Assembly (NCBI GenBank): GCA_965662735.1
Contig: CBFIIU010000011.1
Location: forward strand, 8,104 to 72,103
Source: JAYODZ01 sp965662735
GTDB taxonomy: Bacteria; Pseudomonadota; Alphaproteobacteria; RS24
Direction: 5' to 3'
Length of the DNA: 64,000 nt
Shown: positions 25,866 to 33,332 of the stretch, one piece after another
Numbering within the stretch: the first letter of the stretch is position 1
How the letters are laid out: every line of letters begins with the position of its first letter
Notes under the pieces: generated by a model
The model's input: the letters and a program-made list of their open reading frames with translations, nothing else
Told to the model about the DNA's origin: nothing
Database searches by the model: none
Position numbers and translations under genes: made by a program

Positions 25866-27155
25866 TTATCCGTAAATCGGAAAACGATGACAGAGGTCAC
25901 TGACCTGTTGCCGCACATGATCGCGCACTTTCGGATCGGCCTGCCCCGAGGCGTCAACCGAACCGAGCACCTCAGCAATGAGGTCGCCAATCAATTTGAA
26001 CTCACCCGCCCCAAAGCCACGCGTCGTTCCAGCCGGCGTTCCCAAACGCACGCCCGATGTCACTGTTGGTTTTTCAGGGTCAAAGGGCACACCGTTTTTA
26101 TTGCACGTAATAAAGGCGTCCTCTAAAACGGCTTCCGCGACGTTTCCGGTCAGTTTTTTGGGTCTTAGATCAACCAAAACGAGATGGTTGTCGGTTCCGC
26201 CTGAGACAATATCAAAACCATGCCCAATTAACGTCTCGGCCAGGGTTCGCGCATTATCGACAACATTCTGAATATACGTTTTAAATTCGGGCTGCAGAGC
26301 CTCACCAAAAGCCACCGCCTTGGCGGCAATCACATGCATGAGTGGGCCCCCTTGAATGCCCGGAAAGATCGCCGAGTTAATTTTTTTACCCAGATCGGGA
26401 TCATCCGACAAAATCAGACCACCGCGGGGCCCGCGTAAGGTTTTGTGGGTGGTCGTGGTGACGGCATGCGCGTGCGGAAATGGGCTGGGGTGAACGCCAG
26501 CCGCAACCAAACCGGAAATATGCGCCATATCAACCAAGAAATAAGCCCCCACAGCATCTGCAATCGCCCGAAAACGCGCAAAATCAATAATGCGGGGATA
26601 GGCCGACCCGCCGGCAATAATGAGTTTAGGCTTTTCTGCATGTGCCAAACGCTCAACCTCATCGAAGTCAATCAGATGGTCCTCTTGGCGCACACCATAC
26701 TGAACCGCATGAAACCATTTCCCACTTTGGTTGGGGGCGGCGCCATGGGTTAAATGGCCCCCTGCTGCCAGGCTCATGCCCAAAATTGTATCACCGGGTT
26801 TGAGAAGAGCGAGCATCACCGCTTGGTTTGCTTGCGAGCCGGAATTGGGCTGAACATTGGCGTAACAACAGCCATAGAGCTGCTTCGCCCGCTCAATCGC
26901 TAAATCTTCGGCAATATCAACAAATTCACAGCCGCCATAATAGCGTTTCCCAGGATAACCCTCGGCATATTTGTTCGTCAGTACAGAGCCTTGAACCTCG
27001 AGCACGGCCCTTGAAACGATATTTTCTGAGGCAATCAGCTCAATTTGATCTTGCTGGCGCCCCATCTCCTGCCCCAATACGGCGGCAATTTGCGGGTCGC
27101 TTTGTTGAACAGAGGTTGAGAAAAAACCCTGTGATGCGTTTGGGGAACTGGCCAT
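25866..27155 (-). CDS. glyA: Serine hydroxymethyltransferase
   Basis: PLP enzyme that interconverts serine and glycine and charges tetrahydrofolate with one-carbon units. The PLP lysine is in VTTTTHKTLRGPRGG. YAEGYPGKRYYGGCEFVD and QPNSGSQANQAV are family marks. 429 residues from ATG 27155, which has AGGAG seven bases upstream; an in-frame start 57 bases earlier adds non-family sequence. Its stop is 6 bp before the nrdR start. Confidence 0.97.
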   Translation of the reverse strand: MASSPNASQGFFSTSVQQSDPQIAAVLGQEMGRQQDQIELIASENIVSRAVLEVQGSVLTNKYAEGYPGKRYYGGCEFVDIAEDLAIERAKQLYGCCYANVQPNSGSQANQAVMLALLKPGDTILGMSLAAGGHLTHGAAPNQSGKWFHAVQYGVRQEDHLIDFDEVERLAHAEKPKLIIAGGSAYPRIIDFARFRAIADAVGAYFLVDMAHISGLVAAGVHPSPFPHAHAVTTTTHKTLRGPRGGLILSDDPDLGKKINSAIFPGIQGGPLMHVIAAKAVAFGEALQPEFKTYIQNVVDNARTLAETLIGHGFDIVSGGTDNHLVLVDLRPKKLTGNVAEAVLEDAFITCNKNGVPFDPEKPTVTSGVRLGTPAGTTRGFGAGEFKLIGDLIAEVLGSVDASGQADPKVRDHVRQQVSDLCHRFPIYG

Positions 27156-27232
27156 GGTGATCTCCTCATGCGAATAGGAGTTCTGTGTACCATGGCAGGC
27201 CGGCGAGACCAATAATTTCCGCTCAATGCGAC

Positions 27233-27260
27233 ATCATTTCCCCAACTTGTGATGGGTCAA
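27233..27260 (-). promoter_or_regulatory. Possible sigma70 promoter for glyA
   Basis: Minus-strand TTGACC (27260-27255), 16-bp spacer, AATGAT (27238-27233). The -35 match is good and the -10 is weak. Confidence 0.35.
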
Positions 27261-27984
27261 TTTGAACTTACCCATAAATTTCGCCGCTCTAAGAGCGCCC
27301 GCAAAACGGAAATTCGGTCGGTCATTATGCCATCGACCCCCATGTCGATCAGATCTGACATGAGTGATTCGTCATTCACCGTCCAAACATGCACTTTCAA
27401 CCCCAATCGGTGCGCATAAGCGATGCGTTGAGACGTCACCAATACGCGATCACCAATCCGCATCGGCAACTGAATGCAGTCGGCTGAAAAGGGCTGAGGC
27501 ACAGCGAGCATCGATCCAAAATAAAATCTCTTCACAGCCGAGGGACCCATGGACCGGCACACGGGTTGCGAAAGCTGTCGACACACCGCTTTAATATGGT
27601 GATCGTGAAACGAGCCAATGCAGACGCGATCATGAACACCATGAGCGTTGATCGCGGCAGCCAAGGGCACGCAGGCCTGAGCCACTTTCGCATCAATATT
27701 AAAATAGGCATCCGGAAATTGATCAAACAAATCGGCCAGGGTCGGAATATGACCACCGTCGGGTAAGCGCATGGCTCGAATTTCGGCTACAGAGAGATCT
27801 TCAATCCGTCATGAAACGCCACCAAAACGCCGTCACGTGTCAGATGCACATCGGTTTCTAAATAACGAAAACCAAGCGCATAGGCATGGGCAAAGGCCTC
27901 GAGACTATTTTCGGTAGCTATCTCATTGCCGCCGCGATGGGCAAAAGCCTGAAACGGGGTCTGCAAAAACCGATATCGACCCAT
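27257..27984 (-). pseudogene. Glycerophosphodiester phosphodiesterase, frameshifted
   Basis: The 5' part (27984-27787) encodes FAHRGGNEIATENSLEAF, ETDVHLTRDGVLVAFHD, the GDPD catalytic motifs, and then stops at TAG 27789. The 3' part continues in another frame (DLSVAEIRAMRLPDGGHIPTL, NIDAKV, CIGSFHDHHI, VHVWTVND) to 27257. Between FHD and DLSVAEI homologs normally have about 15-20 residues; here only a few codons remain, so a small deletion with a frame change is likely. The rest of the fold is well preserved, so the break is recent or an assembly error. Confidence 0.8.
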
Positions 27985-28113
27985 GACATAAAGCTCCCTG
28001 TTTTAATCGCCAGTCCTGGCGCGATTTTTTCAGCAGCCCCCACTTGCTAAGATGTCGTGCGCCTCTAGATTATAGTCTATGAAGCATGCGGCCGCATCGC
28101 AGAGGAGATCGCA

Positions 28114-28908
28114 ATGAATATATTCGCTACCATTATCAACGAGATCGGATACGAAACCAGCATCTATTTGGCCTTGGCTGTTTTTATGGGATCGGCCTGG
28201 CTTTTGAGCCTTATTTTACGTGATGCCAGTATTGTCGATGTGATTTGGGGGCTCGGATATGTATTGGTTGCGGCCCTCACTTTATTGGCCTTGCCCATGT
28301 CATTGCCTTTTACCCTTTTATTTGGCGCGGTTTGCTTATGGGGCCTGCGCTTGGCAGTTCATTTGGGGCGCCGCTGGGCCCAAGAGCCGGAGGAAGATCA
28401 ACGATATCAATCGATGCGTCGGCGCGCGGGTTCTGCTTTTTGGTGGCGCAGCCTGATCACGGTATTTGCTCTTCAAGGTGTTTTAATCGGCTTAATCGCG
28501 CAGCCTTTGATCCGGCTTGCGACAGGCTATTTGGGTGAAATTGCGTCACCACTTGCCTTTATTGCGTTCCTCATTATCGCTCTTGTGGGGCTTTTAATTG
28601 AGACCATTTCTGATATCCAGCTGACCCGCTTTCGGGCACAAAAAACGGGCGGTATTTTGAACACCGGACTATGGTCGCGTTCCCGTCATCCCAATTACTT
28701 CGGAGACGCCCTTTTTTGGTGGGGAATTGGGCTCGCAGTTGTGGCCGCGGCGCCTGAACTGGTTTTAACTTTATTGGCCCCGGCGCTTATGAATATATTA
28801 TTGGTGAAAGTATCGGGCGCCGACTTACTCGACCACTATATGGCGCGCAAGCCCGGCTTCGAGGCCTATCGCGCCCAGACGAACCGGTTCATTCCGCGGA
28901 TATTTTAA
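28114..28908 (+). CDS. DUF1295 integral membrane protein (steroid 5-alpha-reductase-like fold)
   Basis: A 264-residue protein with six or seven membrane spans. The C-terminal region has the methyltransferase/reductase-like motif GLWSRSRHPNYFGDALFWWG, and DASIVDVIWGLGY is near residue 36, both typical of DUF1295. These proteins are related to isoprenylcysteine methyltransferases and steroid reductases, but their substrate is unknown. An AGAGGAG site precedes the ATG. The stop codon lies inside the first copy of an 18-bp tandem repeat. Confidence 0.88.
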   Translation: MNIFATIINEIGYETSIYLALAVFMGSAWLLSLILRDASIVDVIWGLGYVLVAALTLLALPMSLPFTLLFGAVCLWGLRLAVHLGRRWAQEPEEDQRYQSMRRRAGSAFWWRSLITVFALQGVLIGLIAQPLIRLATGYLGEIASPLAFIAFLIIALVGLLIETISDIQLTRFRAQKTGGILNTGLWSRSRHPNYFGDALFWWGIGLAVVAAAPELVLTLLAPALMNILLVKVSGADLLDHYMARKPGFEAYRAQTNRFIPRIF

Positions 28909-28982
28909 AGGCCGCGGATATTTTAAAGGCCGCGGATATTTTAAAGGCCGCGGATATTTTAAAGGCCGCGAATATTTTGAAG
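28894..28982. repeat. 18-bp tandem repeat at the 3' end of the DUF1295 gene
   Basis: About five copies of CCGCGGATATTTTAAAGG. The first copy encodes the last codons (PRIF) and the stop. The following copies are non-coding, each carrying the same in-frame stop. The last copy has two or three changes. Confidence 0.95.
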
Positions 28983-29003
28983 AGAGTGCTGCGCTAATCA
29001 GCG

Positions 29004-29897
29004 TTAGCTTGCAAATTGATCTCTCAGAAAATTAATCATGCCCGAAAAATCATGATCACCCGCGCCGGCATTTTGCATTAGCTGATACAGCTCTTCGGCG
29101 CGCTGTCCCATGGGTGTGGCACAATTAGCCGACTGAGCTGCCGCTTGCGCGAGCATTAAATCCTTCAGCATCATCGCCGCGGCGAAACCAGGCTGATAAT
29201 TATTATTCGCGGGACTGGTCGGCACGGGCCCGGGTGCTGGACAATAGCTCGTCATGCTCCAGCATTGGCCTGATGCGGTTGAGGAAATGTTAAATAAGGT
29301 TTGCGCATCGAGCCCCAACTTATCTGCCAACAAAAAGGCCTCGCAGGTCCCGATCATAGAAATGCCCAACAGCATATTGTTACAGATTTTAGCAACCTGA
29401 CCATTGCCACTTTGCCCGGCGTGAAAAATATTTTTTCCCATCTTCTGTAAGATCGGTTCCGCCCGTGCAAAAGCTTCTTGTGCTCCACCGACCATGAATG
29501 TGAGGGTGCCGGCGGTCGCACCACCAACACCGCCCGAAACGGGAGCATCGACCATAGAAAACCCTGCCGCCTGCGCCTGATCAGCAACGCGCCGCGCCGT
29601 ATCAACATCAATGGTCGAACTGTCAATCAGCAGCGCGCCCGCGGATGCATGCGCCAGCACGCCGTCATTTGCATATACCGCCTCCACATGTTTACCGGCG
29701 GGCAGCATGGTCACAACAATGTCAGCCTCCGAGACGACCTGCGCAATTGAACCTGCGTGTTGACCGCCCGCCGCAACCAGCGCATCAGTGGCAGACGCCG
29801 ACAGGTCATAGCCGACCACGTAATGACCCGCCTTCACCAAATTCAACGCCATGGGCAGGCCCATATTGCCAAGGCCAATAAATGCAATCTGTGTCAT
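29004..29897 (-). CDS. mmsB: 3-hydroxyisobutyrate dehydrogenase
   Basis: NAD-dependent oxidation of 3-hydroxyisobutyrate to methylmalonate semialdehyde in valine breakdown. The Rossmann motif FIGLGNMGLPMA is at the N-terminus. The substrate motif DAPVSGGVGGATAGTL and the catalytic Lys in GNGQVAKICNNML are present. Length (297) is normal. It is the third gene of a valine operon after the acyl-CoA dehydrogenase and 3-hydroxyisobutyryl-CoA hydrolase, which supports this substrate over other beta-hydroxyacids. Confidence 0.93.
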   Translation of the reverse strand: MTQIAFIGLGNMGLPMALNLVKAGHYVVGYDLSASATDALVAAGGQHAGSIAQVVSEADIVVTMLPAGKHVEAVYANDGVLAHASAGALLIDSSTIDVDTARRVADQAQAAGFSMVDAPVSGGVGGATAGTLTFMVGGAQEAFARAEPILQKMGKNIFHAGQSGNGQVAKICNNMLLGISMIGTCEAFLLADKLGLDAQTLFNISSTASGQCWSMTSYCPAPGPVPTSPANNNYQPGFAAAMMLKDLMLAQAAAQSANCATPMGQRAEELYQLMQNAGAGDHDFSGMINFLRDQFAS

Positions 29898-29924
29898 ATC
29901 GTTTTCTCCTATCGCTCGACCCGG

Positions 29925-30962
29925 TTACACAGGCAAAATGAGCTCATCCGCGCCAAGATTTGAAAAGATCGCATCCAGGTCAGCTTCATTGACCGCGTCA
30001 TGCGCAGCGGGTGACCATTGCGGCGCCTGATCTTTGTCGATAATCACCGCCCGCACCCCTTCATAAAAATCGTGCAGGGCCATCAAACGGGTGACCGCAC
30101 GCATTTCCATTTTCATACAGTCGGCAAAACTTGCTTTCGCGCCCAGGCGCATTTGGCGCAGCGCCACACCACAACTCGTGGGAGATTTTGTGGAAATGAT
30201 CTGCGCAAGCCCTTGAGCCCATTCATCATCTGCGGCTAACGCATCCATGATCTCGCACACAGTCTGACCCGCAAACAGGGTATCAATTTGTTTTTGCCGA
30301 GAAGATATAGGCGCGGTTCCCTCAGGCGGCGATGTGTAAGAGGCCAGAACGACATCTGGGTCACTACAGGCCAACACGGCCTCGCGTAAAGCATCGACCC
30401 CATTTTGATCAACATAATGCGTGCCAATGCCTGCATACAGACAATCTGCCGCTTTAAATCGATTACCCGTTAAAACCAAATAAGTTCCCAATTGCCCCGG
30501 AAGTCGCGGCAGGAAATAAGTGCCCCCCACATCGGGCAACAGACCTATACCTGTTTCGGGCATGGCAAAAACGGTTCGGTCGGTAACAATACGATACTGC
30601 CCATGCACCGAAACGCCAACACCGCCGCCCATCGTGACGCCGTCCATCAGCGCAATATAGGGCTTGGGGAAATTTTTAATCAAATAATTGAGAACATATT
30701 CCTCGCGATAAAAGCCTGTGGCCTCTGGTGCACCAGCCTTGCCCCAATCATGCAAGGCCCGAATATCGCCGCCAGCACAAAACCCTTTCTCGCCAGCTCC
30801 TTCAATCACCACATGGGTGATGGCCGGGTCGCTCGCCCAGGCGCGGAGTTGCGGATCGAGGGCCCGCACCATATCAAGCGTTAACGCGTTGAGCGCCTGC
30901 GGCCGGTTCAATGTGATAACCCCACAGCTTCCCGACTGCTGCATTAAGACAGCATCGGTCAT
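29925..30962 (-). CDS. 3-hydroxyisobutyryl-CoA hydrolase
   Basis: Crotonase-fold thioesterase that frees 3-hydroxyisobutyrate from CoA in valine catabolism. The diagnostic stretches GVTMGGGVGVSVHGQYRIV and MPETGIGLLPDVGGTYFLP are present, and the 345-residue length separates it from the shorter enoyl-CoA hydratases. Its start overlaps the upstream dehydrogenase stop (ATGA), and mmsB follows 27 bp later. Confidence 0.93.
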   Translation of the reverse strand: MTDAVLMQQSGSCGVITLNRPQALNALTLDMVRALDPQLRAWASDPAITHVVIEGAGEKGFCAGGDIRALHDWGKAGAPEATGFYREEYVLNYLIKNFPKPYIALMDGVTMGGGVGVSVHGQYRIVTDRTVFAMPETGIGLLPDVGGTYFLPRLPGQLGTYLVLTGNRFKAADCLYAGIGTHYVDQNGVDALREAVLACSDPDVVLASYTSPPEGTAPISSRQKQIDTLFAGQTVCEIMDALAADDEWAQGLAQIISTKSPTSCGVALRQMRLGAKASFADCMKMEMRAVTRLMALHDFYEGVRAVIIDKDQAPQWSPAAHDAVNEADLDAIFSNLGADELILPV

Positions 30963-32104
30963 GCGCGTTCCTTTAAAATTTCGCGCGCGATAATGACCCG
31001 CATGATTTCGTTGGTGCCCTCCAGAATTTGATGCACCCGCAAATCGCGCACCATGCGCTCCACTTCATAATCTTTTAAGTAGCCATAGCCGCCATGAATT
31101 TGCAGTGCCTCATTGGCCACCTCAAATCCGGCGTCAGTCACATAGCGCTTGGCCATCGCCGCAAATTTTGTTTTATCCGGGGCATTCTCATCAACTTTCA
31201 CCGCCGCCTGGCGTAACAAGAGGCGGGCGAGCGCCAATTTGGTTTCCATATCCGCGAGCTTAAACTGCATGGATTGGAAATCGATAATAGGCGCCCCAAA
31301 TTGTTGCCGATCTTTGGCATAAGCCACTGCTTTATCAAAAGCCCGCTGGGCGGTTCCCAACGAACAAGCGGCGATATTAAGGCGCCCGCCATCGAGACCC
31401 ATCATCGCAAATTTAAAACCTTCCCCCTCTTCACCAATACGGTTGCGCGCGGGAATACGCAGATCATCAAACAGCACCTGGGCTGTTGGCTGGCTTGACC
31501 AACCCATTTTTTTCTCATTCGCGCCGAAGCTCAGCCCTTTGCTATCCTTCGGAATAATGAAACACGAAACACCTTTGGGGCCGTCTTCTCCGGTTCGGAC
31601 CATCGCCACATAGACATCCGACACCCCCGCGCCTGAAATGAAAGCCTTCGAGCCGTTCAACACGTAATCGTCACCATCGCGCACGGCGCGACTGCGCATG
31701 GCCGCGGCGTCCGACCCTGAGCCTGGCTCCGTCAGGCAATAGCTCGCGATCAAATTCATGGAGGTGAGCTCGGGTAACCATTCTTGACGTTGCTCCGCCG
31801 ATCCAAAACGATCGATCATCCAACTGGCCATATTGTGAATGGTCATAAAGGCTGTCGTGGACGTGCATCCAGCGGAGAGTGCTTCAAAAATCAAACTGGC
31901 GTCGAGGCGACTGAGCGCAGAGCCTCCAACATCCTCCGAGATATAAATTCCTGCAAAACCAAGCCCTGCCATTTCGCGCAGCACCTCGACAGGAAAATAT
32001 CCCGTCTCATCCCAATATGCGGCCTGAGGCGCCAAGCGCTCAGCTGCAAAAGTGGATGCCATATCTTGCATGGCGACTTGATCGGCGGTTAGCTCAAACC
32101 CCAT
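30959..32104 (-). CDS. Acyl-CoA dehydrogenase, probable isobutyryl-CoA dehydrogenase
   Basis: FAD enzyme that would oxidise isobutyryl-CoA to methacrylyl-CoA. Family motifs: YCLTEPGSGSDAAAM, IHGGYGYLKDYEVERMVRD and QILEGTNEIMRVII. 381 residues from ATG 32104, which has a GGGAGAGAG site upstream; an earlier start adds 13 unlikely residues. Overlap and order with the hydrolase and mmsB point to the valine route. An enoyl-CoA hydratase and mmsA for the same pathway are not in the window. Confidence 0.9.
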   Translation of the reverse strand: MGFELTADQVAMQDMASTFAAERLAPQAAYWDETGYFPVEVLREMAGLGFAGIYISEDVGGSALSRLDASLIFEALSAGCTSTTAFMTIHNMASWMIDRFGSAEQRQEWLPELTSMNLIASYCLTEPGSGSDAAAMRSRAVRDGDDYVLNGSKAFISGAGVSDVYVAMVRTGEDGPKGVSCFIIPKDSKGLSFGANEKKMGWSSQPTAQVLFDDLRIPARNRIGEEGEGFKFAMMGLDGGRLNIAACSLGTAQRAFDKAVAYAKDRQQFGAPIIDFQSMQFKLADMETKLALARLLLRQAAVKVDENAPDKTKFAAMAKRYVTDAGFEVANEALQIHGGYGYLKDYEVERMVRDLRVHQILEGTNEIMRVIIAREILKERA

Positions 32105-32165
32105 TACTCTCTCCCAAAACGCTTCCGTGGACGACCCCAGCACTTACCGCCCCACTCTGCGCGAA

Positions 32166-32194
32166 TTGCCATAAAGGTCAAGAAACGCTATGAA
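32166..32194 (+). promoter_or_regulatory. Predicted sigma70 promoter for hemB
   Basis: TTGCCA, 17-bp spacer, TATGAA, ending 21 bp before the hemB ATG. An AAGGA ribosome site lies six bases upstream of that ATG, so the leader would be very short. Confidence 0.55.
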
Positions 32195-32215
32195 ATTATT
32201 TTTTAAGGACAAAAG

Positions 32216-33208
32216 ATGCAAGGTGCTTTTCCTCATATACGGCTCCGCCGCCTTCGCCAAGCCGACTGGTCTCGACGTTTGGTCGCGGAAACCCATCTTA
32301 ATGCTGCTGATTTAATTTGGCCGATCTTCATCATCGATGGCGAAAACGAGCGTCAGAAAATTGATGCGATGCCCGGGGTTCATCGTCTCACCATTGATCT
32401 TGCGGTTGAGGCGGCGCGCGAAGCGGCTGATCTCGGCATTCCCGTCATTGCCTTATTCCCGAATACGCCCGCCGAACGCCGCTCAGATGATGGGGCGGAA
32501 GCCTATCATCCCGATAATTTGGTTTGCCGCGCCACTCAGGCCATTAAAAAAACTGTGCCGCATATTGGTATTTTGTGTGATGTAGCGCTGGATCCCTATA
32601 CCAGCCACGGTCATGATGGATTGCTGGATAATGACGTCATCTTAAATGACGAAACGGTCGAGATTTTAGTCAAGCAAGCGCTGACGCAAGTCGCTGCCGG
32701 GTGCGATATTACGGCACCCTCCGACATGATGGATGGCCGCATTGGCGCCATTCGAACAGCATTTGAAGCGGCCGGACACACCAATAGTCTGATTATGGCC
32801 TATAGTGCCAAATATGCTTCGTCTTTTTACGGGCCTTTTCGCGATGCGGTGGGCTCGGGAAATCGCCTCAAAGGGGATAAGCGAAGCTATCAGATGGACC
32901 CTCGAAATCATGCCGAAGCCCTGCGCGAGATCGCGCTCGACATTCAAGAAGGCGCGGATATGGTGATGGTGAAGCCTGGCATGCCCTATCTAGACATTGT
33001 TGAGCGCTGCAAATCCCAATTTGGCGTCCCCACATTTGCCTATCAGGTGTCAGGAGAATACGCCATGATGTGCGCTGCATTTGATCGAAATTTATTGGAT
33101 CGAAACGCGACCATCCTCGAGAGCCTGCACAGCTTCAAACGTGCCGGAGCTGACGGGATCTTGACCTATTTCGCGCTCGAAGCCGCTCAATTACTGGCAA
33201 AAGCCTAA
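32216..33208 (+). CDS. hemB: Porphobilinogen synthase (delta-aminolevulinic acid dehydratase)
   Basis: Joins two aminolevulinates to porphobilinogen in heme synthesis. Both Schiff-base lysines are visible, in AYSAKYASSFYGPFRDAVGS and MVMVKPGMPYLD. The metal-site stretch reads CDVALDPYTSHGHDG, with Asp in place of the Cys triad, which marks the magnesium rather than zinc type. Length (330) is normal. It is monocistronic, with its own promoter and an inverted repeat downstream. Confidence 0.97.
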   Translation: MQGAFPHIRLRRLRQADWSRRLVAETHLNAADLIWPIFIIDGENERQKIDAMPGVHRLTIDLAVEAAREAADLGIPVIALFPNTPAERRSDDGAEAYHPDNLVCRATQAIKKTVPHIGILCDVALDPYTSHGHDGLLDNDVILNDETVEILVKQALTQVAAGCDITAPSDMMDGRIGAIRTAFEAAGHTNSLIMAYSAKYASSFYGPFRDAVGSGNRLKGDKRSYQMDPRNHAEALREIALDIQEGADMVMVKPGMPYLDIVERCKSQFGVPTFAYQVSGEYAMMCAAFDRNLLDRNATILESLHSFKRAGADGILTYFALEAAQLLAKA

Positions 33209-33221
33209 CCAAAAAAAGGTC

Positions 33222-33255
33222 GACCGAGCCGGCATGATACGCATCCGGCTCGGTC
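33222..33255 (+). terminator. Inverted repeat after hemB, possible terminator
   Basis: An 11-bp perfect GC-rich stem (33222-33232 against 33245-33255) with a 12-base loop starts 13 bp after hemB. No T-run follows, but a run of seven A precedes it, so it could serve as an intrinsic terminator for minus-strand transcripts instead. Confidence 0.45.
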
Positions 33256-33332
33256 AATGAATGCCGCCTTAAATGGCATCCATATTCGGCGATGGGATCG
33301 AGTTAAGTTTGGCCATCCTGTGCGGCCTCCCA

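Noticed and set aside
25866..27212. Longer N-terminus for glyA from 27212
   Set aside because: AGGAG sits just before ATG 27155 and the extra residues do not match the family.
27156..27256. Glycine riboswitch upstream of glyA
   Set aside because: The region is about 100 bp and I see no glycine aptamer core; only a weak promoter-like pair.
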